Positions 37,852 to 47,873 of a DNA stretch of 64,000 bases are shown here, in pieces (position 1 is the stretch's first letter; each line of letters opens with the position of its first letter). Position numbers and translations under genes: made by a program. Origin of the DNA: Gavia stellata (Eukaryota; Chordata; Aves; Gaviiformes; Gaviidae). Under the pieces are notes generated by a model that was given only the letters and a program-made list of their open reading frames with translations, did no database searches and was not told the origin of the DNA. The stretch spans positions 20,535,930 through 20,599,929 of the forward strand of contig NC_082595.1 of the NCBI RefSeq assembly GCF_030936135.1, in the 5' to 3' direction.

Positions 37852-40037
37852 CTGATCTTTAAATAAGTGAAAGAATTGATAGCAAAAAAGTTAACAAGTA
37901 AATGCTGCAACTTTAGAGATCTTACCTCAAATGAGCCTGGCTTACACCTGTAAACTGCAAGGGTGGAGGGTCACCCTGGGTTTGTTCAGCACCTAGCAGA
38001 ATTAATCCTCCCCCCAGTCTCACTTTTGGCCTTTAGTCTGTACAGGAATACAAGTAGTGTCACATATAATAACGATAATAACAACTACCAGCTTGCTTTC
38101 CTGCAGTAACTATTATATTTGCCTTTGCTTCTACCAGCCTCTACCTCAGAATTTCCTGCCGCACAGTGACCTTGTCCTTGTCCAGCAAGGTCTGGAGGTC
38201 ATTGCAGATCTCAGCCAGGGAAGTTTCCTCAACGAAATAAGAGAAATCACATGCCTAAGACCCCACCGTGAGTTTGTCGATGCAGCAGCACAGCACTATG
38301 CCAATGGAAAATGGGGTGGTTCTTACAAAGTCAATTGTTTGGGCTTTATAGCCAGCCACAGGGCAATTTCACGCTCATAACAGCCTTTGAGGCATGGAGG
38401 TGCATCTGAACTGCGAGGCCTGGGACTGTTTTCCGGCTCAGAGGCCCAGATGTACACTGCAGTCACATCCTGCTTGCTTGTCAGGATGTAGCCTGGGTGT
38501 GTAACTGTCTGCCCTCTCTTCCCTCTCCTCCCTGCCATGCTTCCTGGTTTCCATTGGAAAGAAAACGGGGATTGAGGGCAGGGGAGTGGGTGCTGTGGTG
38601 GACTCCTGGTTTAGACAGCCATAGCGTCTCTTACGGTTCACATCAGACTGGTAACCACACATCGCAAAGCTTGACCTGGCACAGTAGAATCACTGTGGGG
38701 TGGGCCATTGCCAACTTCTGAGCACCTGAGACATGCAGACGTGGACTACAGCAGTGCTTTTGAACCAAATTTCCTTTCCCAGAGAACCACCAGAAGGCAA
38801 CCTCCAAGCACTGCTTGTTTTACAGCTACCACTACCAGCAGGGATGAGTTAAGGTGTAATTGTTTTGGGAGAGAGCTGTTTGGGTCCGTACTGACTGATC
38901 TGGATGCCTAGTTCTAGGACTTCAGTGGCTCTCTGTGTGCAAATGCTTAATCAGTTTCAAAATAAAAAACAATTTAATATTTCCTTTTCATTTGACCACA
39001 GCTTTATTTTTGCCCCTGTTAACCCAGAATCACATCTTGGCAGCTTGAGATCATTTATCTTTGAAATGATGGGCCACAGCTGTATGAACTTGGCTGAGGG
39101 TAGGTGAAAGCTGCAGCCTATTTCAAAATCTACTTGATATAATCAGAAATAGGAGCTTAAGTAGGCCATTATATGTGTGTATTGCTGAGTGGTTGGAAGA
39201 ATTGTGCTATGAAAAAAACCTGAAATCAGAAAATGTATCTGAGTTAAAATACAGGTTTAGCGGCAGCCAGAGGATACTGGTTGAAGCCTAGGTCTGGCAG
39301 AATTCAGTGGCAAAGCTTTCATTGATTTTGCTGGATCAGGATCCCATCTGTAGAGTGCAAATGAGGAGCCAATGGAACAGCAGCAGCAGAAACAGCAGTA
39401 AAACAGTTATGGTAAGGTCAGGTATGATGCTTGATGTTTTGCATGGAGAAACAAAATTATAAACCTACAATATGAAATTGATGAGAAAGTTGAAGTGGTT
39501 GTGAAGTGGCTACATGCTCTGAAGAAAAGATAACATCATGGGAGATGATTAGAGCATGACCTGGACTCTGGTCACTGGGAATACCTCTCTCCCAAATAAA
39601 GCTCACAGCTGCTCCACATTACTGACTAATGTGGACTCCTAAGGGGAGAGATGTCTCACAAATTACTTGTTGTGAGAGCACAACAGCATGGTTCAAACTC
39701 CCAGAGGACTTCTGGTTACAATTATATAACAATGCTAAAGTCCATTGAACTGATTGCTTAAGCCAGAAGTAACCTTGGCTGATGACTAGCTCCCTTGTAT
39801 GCTCTAGAAATCCTACCTTGTAAACATTCATAGACTTCGTATGCACCAGAGCAGCCCCCGCTCCCTCAGTAGTAAGAACATCAAGGCACTCATTCCTACC
39901 CTATAAGAATTGGTTTGGGAGAAGGCAGCATGCAAGAAATCTCTTTTCTGTTTACTTTAAACTGCACCTCCTTGGGTGCTATGAACAGCTCATGAATAGT
40001 AACATTATCATATCTCCTCTCCTCCACTGTTTTTAAA
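37701..40037 (-). CDS. Candidate unrecognised gene, last four exons
   Basis: Four minus-strand segments with splice signals join in compatible phases: 39968-40037 (phase 2 to 0), 39817-39900 (0 to 0), 38145-38254 (0 to 2) and 37701-37851 (2 to stop). The predicted 114 or so residues contain VEERRYDNVTIHELF, NECLDVLTTEGAG, then a charged helical stretch (FVEETSLAEICNDLQTLL, RQEILRELEKRSNQERLE, VAQAYKLRFYRVNQVLG), suggesting a coiled-coil C-terminal domain. Codons look biased in the last two exons. The stop TAG at 37701 is followed within 15 nt by AATAAA. Weak points are a 67-nt first intron, a weak gtagag donor and no family match that I know. The gene could be a rapidly evolving or lineage-specific one, or chance. 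Confidence 0.4.
38145..38254 (-). CDS. Candidate exon, helical segment
   Basis: The exon holds 36 codons plus two bases (ACDFSYFVEETSLAEICN, then DLQTLLDKDKVTVRQEIL). The acceptor is ggggtcttag and the donor gtagag. The intron to the next candidate exon is 293 nt. Third positions are mostly G/C, as in a coding exon. The plus strand is also open over 38057-38380 but has no matching splice sites. Confidence 0.42.
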
Positions 40038-43000
40038 CTGAGAGATTTAATGCTAATAGAACCTGAAGGTAGCAAGGGAAGCTTTTGTTTGTGCATTTAT
40101 TAAGTAGTTCTATTTTTTAAATCGTATTTCATAAGGATTCTCTCTTTGCAGGGTTTTCACTCTAGGAAAGACCTGGGGTGGATTAAGAAATATCTCTCTC
40201 TCTCTTAGGTGCTGTGTTGCAGAATCAAATGTGAATTGTGTTCTATGGGCAACTCGTGTTGGTTTTTTTTTTTTATTTATTTACTTATTGTTACAGCGGT
40301 TGGGTCAAAAAACAATGGGTCTAGTGAAGGTAGTCGAGACAGCAGGCCTATGAAAGTGGGGAGCAGGCAAGAAGCAAATGTGAATTTCATTGAACTGATT
40401 TTGTAGAGCAAAAGCTTGGTAGACAGTGCCCCCTTTGTTCCACAAAGAAGAATGCATCCATCTGAACCTTGCTGTTGCAAGAAGCAAAATTCTGGCTAAG
40501 AAGTGTGTTGAAGAGATGCCAGCTGTTCAGCGTGGCCTGCTTAATCTTTGTATGTTTGGAAATCCTGTGCAAGTCAGGGCTCCTCCAGCCCGAAGGGGAG
40601 ACTGCAACAAATATTTGAGCACAGACTTTTGTGTCCCTGCAGGGAGATCTAGCAGACATGGACACACAAGCCTTTGCCAGCAGAAATAAAGAGGGGCTTT
40701 GACCCTCTGTAGGAGCACCAGAACTGTATCTGCTTCAAATGCTGTTTCTGTTGAAAGGCTCTTGGAATTTGGAGCCTTTGAGGAACCAAATGCATGGATC
40801 CAGCGAGATCCTCACTCATTATATTCCCTGTGACTCTGCTAAAGTTCAGCCAGACTTGTCGCAAGCTGGAACTGTCTCTCCTCTCCTAATTTTGGTAGCA
40901 ACAAGAAGGTGTGTCTTTTCAGGGTGCCCTCCTGATCAAAAGAAACACAAAACGCAGAGGTGCCAGCGTCTAAGAGCAGAGTTTTCACGCTCCAGGAAAA
41001 TAAGAAGCTTCTGTGCTTAGAAAGAAACCTGCATGGGAAGGATCTGGAAGTAGCCTGTTGCCCAGTGGCGTGGAAATGCGTGTGGTGGACAAGCTGTACT
41101 CAGCACTGGGGGATGCAGCAGCTGCTGTGCCTGGCGCACGCACACAGGTGCTATAGAGGCCACAGCTCCTCGCAGTTCCAGGAACTGGAGGAAGAGGCAG
41201 CCAGGAGGAGCAAAGAAAACACAAACTGAATAATCAGGAGAAGAAGATAAATTGTGCTGAGTGGCAGCTGGTCTTCAGAGAACAGGCTGTGTAAATACCC
41301 CAAGGGCCTTGTGCATCATCCCTGGGAAGCTAGTCCCCGGAGAGGGACTCAGCTGGATCACCACGCCACTCCACACTGGAGGTATGTTTACTTCTGCACA
41401 GCCTTCAGTGTTTCCTGTGAGAACATTCCCCTGCTCATAACCAATATATGCTGACCTTTCAAGAAGCAATGTTTCCTTTCTGTGTCTATACACATCTGTC
41501 CGTGCCAGAAAAAGCCTCCAAATAAATAAATTATTTACTGCTCATCCTCTTCTAGGCACAGAAGGCAGAAGTGCAGTCCAGTCCTGCTTTTCCCAATGTT
41601 GAGTGGGGAGACCAGCCACCAAATAACAGGATTCTTCATTTTGTCTTCCGTGCGTAGCTGACATACAGTGTAGTTTCTCTACCTGTATGTTCTTACAGTG
41701 GAAGCAGTCTGTAGGAAAAACTTGCCTGGCATAAATTTCAGCATCATATATACTGCCAGCTCTACACTGATACTGTCGCAGTGGACAGGATGGGTGACTT
41801 TTGGAAGAGGAACGCAGCTTGCCAACACAGTGAAGTTTCAGTGCCTGCTGTTGCTTTTGGCTGTAATTGTGCAAACCATCATTCAATGAATATTTAACAA
41901 AAGGTATCACCAGTTTGCCCTTCTAACTTACCCTTAGGTCTACATTGTGTCTGCTACATCTCTTTCTTTTTCTTTTCATCCTTTGCTATGTTTCCCTCTT
42001 CTTTCTCTGTCCCTTCCCTGGATCTCCAGCAATGTGCCTTGTTAGGTTCATTCACTGCAATTCGGTTGTACTGGTAGACTTGCCAGCGCTGGAAGCACAC
42101 AGCAGTTTTGGCACTAGCTTTGATGTGATCACCAGGGATCTTGGCAAAAGAACAGACCCCAGCCTGGAGCTGTGGGTTTCCTTATGGGGCTCTGCAGAGG
42201 CCCCACAGAGCAGGGATGGCCAAAGGAGAGGAACAGCTGAAATTATTTACTATCAAACAGTTGCTTGGTAGAAGCTGAGGTTTGGCTCAGCAGACCAGTG
42301 CTGTCAAAGCAGCTCTTAGGTGCCTTCTGTTCCTACTCGGCACTTGGGCTGTAGCTGCTGTGGCAGTGAGATGTTTTGTCTTGCACCAACCCAATCCCTG
42401 GGCTCTCTTCGACTGTCCCTAGGCTGCGATTTCCACCGTCCTCTTCCACGCTTTTGGTACCTGTCATCACCCAGCACCTGGTTCAGCAAAGGAGTGGTCT
42501 GACAGAAAACTTTCAGTGACTGATTTACTCTAGGAAATTAACAAATAAGAAACTCTTCCTAGTACAGTCTACACGAATGGCCTGTTAAGCGTACTGCAGT
42601 GCTATAGGCACACTGTGCTTGCTCCCTGACACAGAAAATGTCCCTGCTCTAAGAAACTGTCCGTCTGTTTTAGAAATGAAAAATGGCAAGAGACAGCAAG
42701 GAAGAAAACAGAAGATATGCTCCGTGGCAGGGACCTGCCTTATCTCCAAAGCACACACATTACTTAGAGCATTTGTTTCATGCAGGGGAAAGGAACTGGG
42801 GATTAACTGTTGTCTTTACTCTGCAAGCGAGAGGCAGGTAGTAGAAACAAACCAGAGAGTGGAAAACAAATGTAAAGAAAGAACTTGGACGTTCAGAAAA
42901 GGAAGTGAAAGGGACTAATCCCATGGTGACTCCTGGGATCTACTTCTGAACTTACTGTCCCACTCTTTAGTTCTCTATCTAAGATCCATACAGTGTCAGT

Positions 43001-43225
43001 TAAGGATCTGAGTCATCCTCTTGTTTATTGGCTGTTGATGGTGCCCACAGGCTCTATATGAGAACAGATAATTATTTGCATTTACTGCAGTACCAGGGAA
43101 CTTCTGCTGTGGATCAGAATCTAATTGTTCTAGGAATACAAACAAACAGAAAACACAGAAGCAGAGGAAAAAGCAAAGTCGCTTTCAGTCTAAGTAGGTA
43201 AAAGAAAGAACTGGAGAGAGAAAGC

Positions 43226-43355
43226 ATTATCACCTCCTTTTCATGGATGGGAACTAGAGCATTAAGAGATCAAATAACTTGCCCAAAGTCATAGAGAGGG
43301 TGGGCCAGGAAGTGAACCCAATCCATCACGACCCCTTGCTTGCAATCCCATCCCT
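43226..43355 (-). mobile_element. MIR/CORE-type SINE relic
   Basis: The plus strand reads 'attatcacctccttttcatg', 'gaactagagcattaagagat', 'aacttgcccaaagtcataga' and 'ccaggaagtgaacccaa'. In order, these are the complement of the MIR text (TGGGCAAGTTACTTAACCTC ... GATAATA). It is therefore a diverged minus-strand MIR-like element, an ancient amniote repeat that is scarce in bird genomes. Confidence 0.65.
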
Positions 43356-44045
43356 TCTTTGCATAAGGACTCTGCTCCACCTGTGCAGGGAATGCAGTCA
43401 TTTAGCTACCAAGCAGTAGTCTGAAAGGGGGCATGAAACTCCTGGTTTAGGACATAAATTAAGCTGGAGTTTTTATAAGATACAAGAACCGATGCTGCTA
43501 ATGACTGGCTGCTCAATTCCATGGACCCCTGAGAAAGACTCAGTCGGATGATTTCTGTGTTTATATGCACTTGCACCCATGACTTGCCTAAATCTGATAA
43601 CTTACCAGAAGTGCAATAACCACCCAAATACTAAGGGCAATGTTTTAGGACAGGAAATCAGGGGAACTAAAGACTTGGGACAAATCTCTGTTTTGTGCTG
43701 TCTATTTTTAATGGAGACTGTCTTGAATATCCTCTTGAAGAAAGCTGGTCTGGAAGTTGCTGAAGGATGGAAAAGACAGATTGTTTTTCCAGAGGCTGAA
43801 GTGGTTGCAGCCACTTGTTGTATTGCAGGTGGGCAGTCAGCACGCAGCTGGTGGCTCCTGTGAGCCCATCAATTTGCCACTGTCATCACAGCTGCTGGAG
43901 ATCCATTCCTGCATCCTGCCCTCTATAAACAGCAGCTCATAACCACAAAGCACCAAGCGTCTCTGGTCCAGCATCAGCTCAGGGAGCCAGAGAGCTGCTT
44001 GCTGAAAGCTGCCTTCTGTTTGCTTGCAGTCGTGTCAATATTTAC

Positions 44046-46585
44046 TGAGTGAGGCTCCACTTCTGTCCAGCTGGAGCATGACAGCTTTGCCACTCTTGCA
44101 CTCAGTGGCCCTATCTTCCAGCATTAACATCAGGAGGTGATGAGTGACCAGGCTGGCCTGATAAATGAGAAGAGATCTGCAAACAGAGAACAGCAAACAC
44201 TTCCTGGGGGGGCTCAGGACACCTGCTGAGAAAGATGTGCTTTTTTGCAAGGATCAGGTAGCATATGATGCTGTATCAGGAGAGACACAGGAAAGGTGCT
44301 ATTGGTGGTGTTGGGTGCTGGGGAGGGCCCAGCTGCAAGCATGGGTACGCGGTGAGCTGTTAAGGTGGCCCCGAATGGAAGGCACGGTGCAATCTCGGAG
44401 CTGTAGCTGTGTTGCTGGGCTTTCAGCAGGGCCCTGTGCGTGCAACAGAATCACAGAATCACTAAGGTTGGAAAAGACCTGTAAGATCATCAAGTCCAAC
44501 GATTACAAAAAAAAAAAAACAAAACAAACCACCACACAAACAAAAAAAACACACCACCATGCCCATCAAGCCATGTCCCACAATGCCACGTCCCACATGC
44601 TCCTTGAATACCTCCAGGGAGGGTGACTCCACCACCTCCCTGGGCAGTCTATTCCAGTGTGTTACCACTCTCTCAGTAAAGAAATTCTTCCTAATATCGA
44701 GTCTGAATCTGGAGCATGCAGCAAGGATGGGGTAAAGACAGTCCAAGAGGTGCACCAACAGGATTGACCCCCTCTCCTGTTCCTGACTATATAGGAGATG
44801 GGGAAGGCAGGATGCAGGATACGCTTGCGGGGAAAGTGCCATCACAGGCTGGAAGGCAAAGAGCTCCACTGCATGGTTACAGCTGCAGCTTCTCAGTTAC
44901 CAAACGTGTATGAATGAGCCATTATATGCAAATAAAAATGAAGAGGTCAGTTTCTGCCATTAGGTCTTGAAGCTTAATTCTGTGGGATTTCACAGCTATT
45001 TTCGGATACTGTAGTGGTAGGCATATTACAACTAATGGTTTGAATTTGGCTGGAGCTCACTGGAATGTTCTGCTCTGCATTAGGCAGACAATAGCTCCCA
45101 GTGATGGGGACTGGCAGAAGGGAAGGATCAGTAAGCAGTAGAAAGAGCTTAGAGATACTGAGGGAGAATATTCAAAAAAGGATAAGCTGTTCAGTTTGGG
45201 CTGTTTCTTCTTGGTTAGTTTTTTTTCATCCCTCTCCATGAGGACCCTCTAGGGAAAGAAATTTAACAGACTGAAGACTGGGCCTTTTTGTACTCTCTAA
45301 GTGACAAAGGAGCATAAGTTCTGCAGAAATTGGCTGAGGCACCTTCGAAAATCCCTCAGAGATGTCAATGTGGGTGGCAGCATTTCCCTGACGATTTAGG
45401 AAAAAAGAGAGGGTGAGCAAGGAGGATATGAGAAGAGGCAGTTCAGCCATTGTATGAGTAAGTGGTGGCTTGATACAGCAGAGTGCAGGATAAGGGAGGC
45501 AGGAATAGACAGAGTATTGAAAGGAAGGCTATGGACAATGAAAGGAAGGCAGGAAAAAGACACAAAAATTAGGAATAGTGTGGCTTATGCACTAAGTGAG
45601 AAAAATGAGTTTTGGCAGCTGAACTGTGTAAAGAGTCAGGCAGTGTCGGTAGCCCATTCCGGCTTTTCTGATGGCAAGGTTTGCATCACAGTTGGATTAA
45701 CATGGCTTGGGACTAATGACCCAGTGGTTCAGATCTCCTTTCCCATTATGGATTGGATGGTTCATCTCAGTGGGGCTCAGCATCCCACAGTTAAATGCTC
45801 ACATCTTATGATCACAGAGGTTCATTTAAATTAATTTTTACAGAAAGGCCTCCCCATGAAACAACCTGCCACAGCAGAAAAGGGTACCAGCAGGGCCATA
45901 CTCAGTACTGTCCTCGGAAGAGCGGTGCAAGGCTGCAAGGATCCCAGTCCTGCTACCTTGAGCTAGCAGAGCCTGAGGCAGACAGCAGCTGCACCAGGCT
46001 GCCTCCCAGGAGCAGCCAACATCTGTTCCCCTTTAATCTCTTGTTCCTTTATGTTTTGGTGTAGCGCTTTTGTGTGTATTGAGTTGCATGCTCTGGCCCA
46101 TCCCCAGCCACTTGCTTGGACGGCAGTTCCTCAGGCAGGCAGTGCTGCCGGGACAGAAGAGCTCTCTGAGTCTGGGATGTTTTGGGAGACGGTGCAGGCT
46201 ACAGACTCAAGTGTGTTTCTGCTCCTCCTGCACTCAGACTCGGCAGGATTCCCAGGGCTCATCAGACCCCATCAGGAAGAGGCTGAACCGTGTAAGTTGG
46301 TTCCCCTTCATGTCACTGCTTCCAGTTGTTTTGATTACAAGGGGTTCATGTCAGGACAACCTCCAGGGCTTCCTTTCACTCACACCCCATTACGCAGTTA
46401 GTGTCTGCACCTGCAGGGTCTGCTCGCCTGGAGCCACCAATGCTTTTAACCTTGTGCGTATGCTATTGAACATACTCGGTTGCGTTAGGAGAAATGGAAA
46501 GAGGGGAATAATGTACTTACAGTCTTCCACAAAGGCCTTGTGCTTTCTCAGCTTCCACCGCTGCCTCTAGAAGTTCACTGCAACC
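44046..46585 (-). CDS. Candidate upstream exon pair on the minus strand
   Basis: Segment 46521-46585 ([20 protein letters not shown]) has a strong acceptor (tggctcccttcccag) and an ideal donor (gtaagt), and ends in phase 2. Segment 44046-44176 ([37 protein letters not shown]) has acceptor ttctctgtttgcag, starts in phase 2 and ends before gtaaat in phase 1. The phases match. The pair may belong to the same unrecognised gene as 37701-40037. However, the 44046 exon is also open on the plus strand with its own splice sites, so the strand is uncertain. Confidence 0.25.
44446..44790 (-). mobile_element. CR1 LINE 3' end with internal A-rich expansion
   Basis: The plus strand starts with the complement of the CR1 terminal repeat (cagaatcacagaatcac). 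It continues through 'taaggttggaaaagacctgt', 'ccatgcccatcaagccatgt', 'tccctgggcagtctattcca' and 'taaagaaattcttcctaata'. A tract of about 55 nt of A/C (44507-44560) interrupts the element after 'aagtccaacgatta'. The right edge is uncertain. Confidence 0.88.
45226..45450 (-). CDS. 74-codon orphan frame with signal-like N-terminus
   Basis: The frame begins [18 protein letters not shown], a short hydrophobic start resembling a signal peptide, followed by a polar tail. The hydrophobic part coincides with a pyrimidine-rich tract ending in cgtcag, so it may instead be a splice acceptor or chance. No homologue is recognised. Confidence 0.12.
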   Translation of the reverse strand: MAELPLLISSLLTLSFFLNRQGNAATHIDISEGFSKVPQPISAELMLLCHLESTKRPSLQSVKFLSLEGPHGEG

Positions 46586-47297
46586 CTGGGAAGGGAGCCA
46601 AAGATGATCTCCTGCCGAGAAAAGCGGTCACAGATACTCTGTGGCATCTTTCTCCGTTTAACCCCCTGCTGAAGGAACTCACAAAGCAGCATCCAGTGCA
46701 GCAGCCTGGAGGGTGAAGGCTTCTTGTGACACAAAGGGATTTGACAGACTTGAGGAGGGGAGGTGCTTTTCTCTCCAGATAATGTATGAAACTCTAGATA
46801 ACTTCCTTCTGCCTTGGTGTTTGATGGCATCCCTGCAACTCCTCCAGGTCAGGAAGCACAGGAGGATAATATGAATTGCCTTCCACCTGTGAGCCTTTTG
46901 AAACGTGAGGGCCAGGATCCATGCAAATGTTTGTCATCCAGGAAGTCACCAGCAAGAGGAACATACGTGGGACTGTATGTAGCTGAAGAAGTGAGGCACC
47001 AGCTTCTGCACGATAGCACGCTGCAGTCAGGAACAGTAACACTGGCAGTATCACACATGGTAGAGTAGTTCACATGGAAAAGGGATGTCAGGAATACGCA
47101 GTGGGACAGATATTGGAGGCCAGCAAACCCAGAGCAGCTCCAAAGGATTGTGAAATGACCCTTCTCCATGTCCAGCTGTAAGACAAAGCTGGCTGGATCT
47201 ATTATTCCCAAAACTCAGAGCAAGGGAGGATGAATAAAGCATGAGGCCCTAAATGGAGGGGGCTGCTGGCTTCCAGATTTCCCAGACCAACGTAATT

Positions 47298-47873
47298 TCA
47301 CTGCTTTGGTGGATGTGTTCTCCTCTTTAAGTCAAAAGGGGAAAGGGTGGGATAACAGCACCCTGCAGCTAAAGGAAAAGAGCAAGAAAGCATCTGGAAA
47401 GCTGAGCTGCTACCCTGCTCACACATCTGAGACTCGGGAGCCAGCACACAGACAGAATTTCCATAGACAGTGATGGCTGTGACCTGTTGGTGACACACCA
47501 GCAGATATTTGGACACCTTTTCCTGTCTCTGTGCTAGTGGGAGGATGCTGGACTTTCTCACACCTCCTCCCTCAGGGTCTGTGGAGCAGGCAGGGGCTGT
47601 CATAGCTGGGGAGCACATATAGCTGTGGAAGCTATTGCTGTTCCACAGGTTCAAGGGCTCATCCCTTTTTTTTCTTTCACGCTCACACAGCTCTGTTTTC
47701 CAGAAGCCAGTGAAAACAGGATATGGTGAAATCAAAAAAAAACCTCTCTGACTGCTTCTCCCAGGAAAACAGCCTATGGGCAAGGACTCTACAAAGCCAG
47801 GAAGGAACTGCCAGGAAAAACAAAACACTCTCCTAGCAGTGACTTCCCCTCTGGTTAGGGGGACCTCTGCCAT
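47298..47873 (-). CDS. 191-codon orphan open frame
   Basis: This is one of the longest ATG-initiated frames in the unannotated stretch. It contains a charged ERERKKRDEPLNLW segment and many Cys and Ser residues, but no domain, signal peptide or repeat I can name. Codon use is not clearly biased and there is no strong start context. It is probably chance, or non-coding RNA sequence; listed because of length. Confidence 0.12.
   Translation of the reverse strand: MAEVPLTRGEVTARRVFCFSWQFLPGFVESLPIGCFPGRSSQRGFFLISPYPVFTGFWKTELCERERKKRDEPLNLWNSNSFHSYMCSPAMTAPACSTDPEGGGVRKSSILPLAQRQEKVSKYLLVCHQQVTAITVYGNSVCVLAPESQMCEQGSSSAFQMLSCSFPLAAGCCYPTLSPFDLKRRTHPPKQ

Noticed and set aside
46567-46735. Minus-strand frame LLHWMLLCEFLQQGVKRR..., considered as a MAD2L1BP-like exon
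   Set aside because: It overlaps the polypyrimidine tract of the 46585 acceptor, has no donor in frame, and resemblance to p31comet was limited to a few positions.
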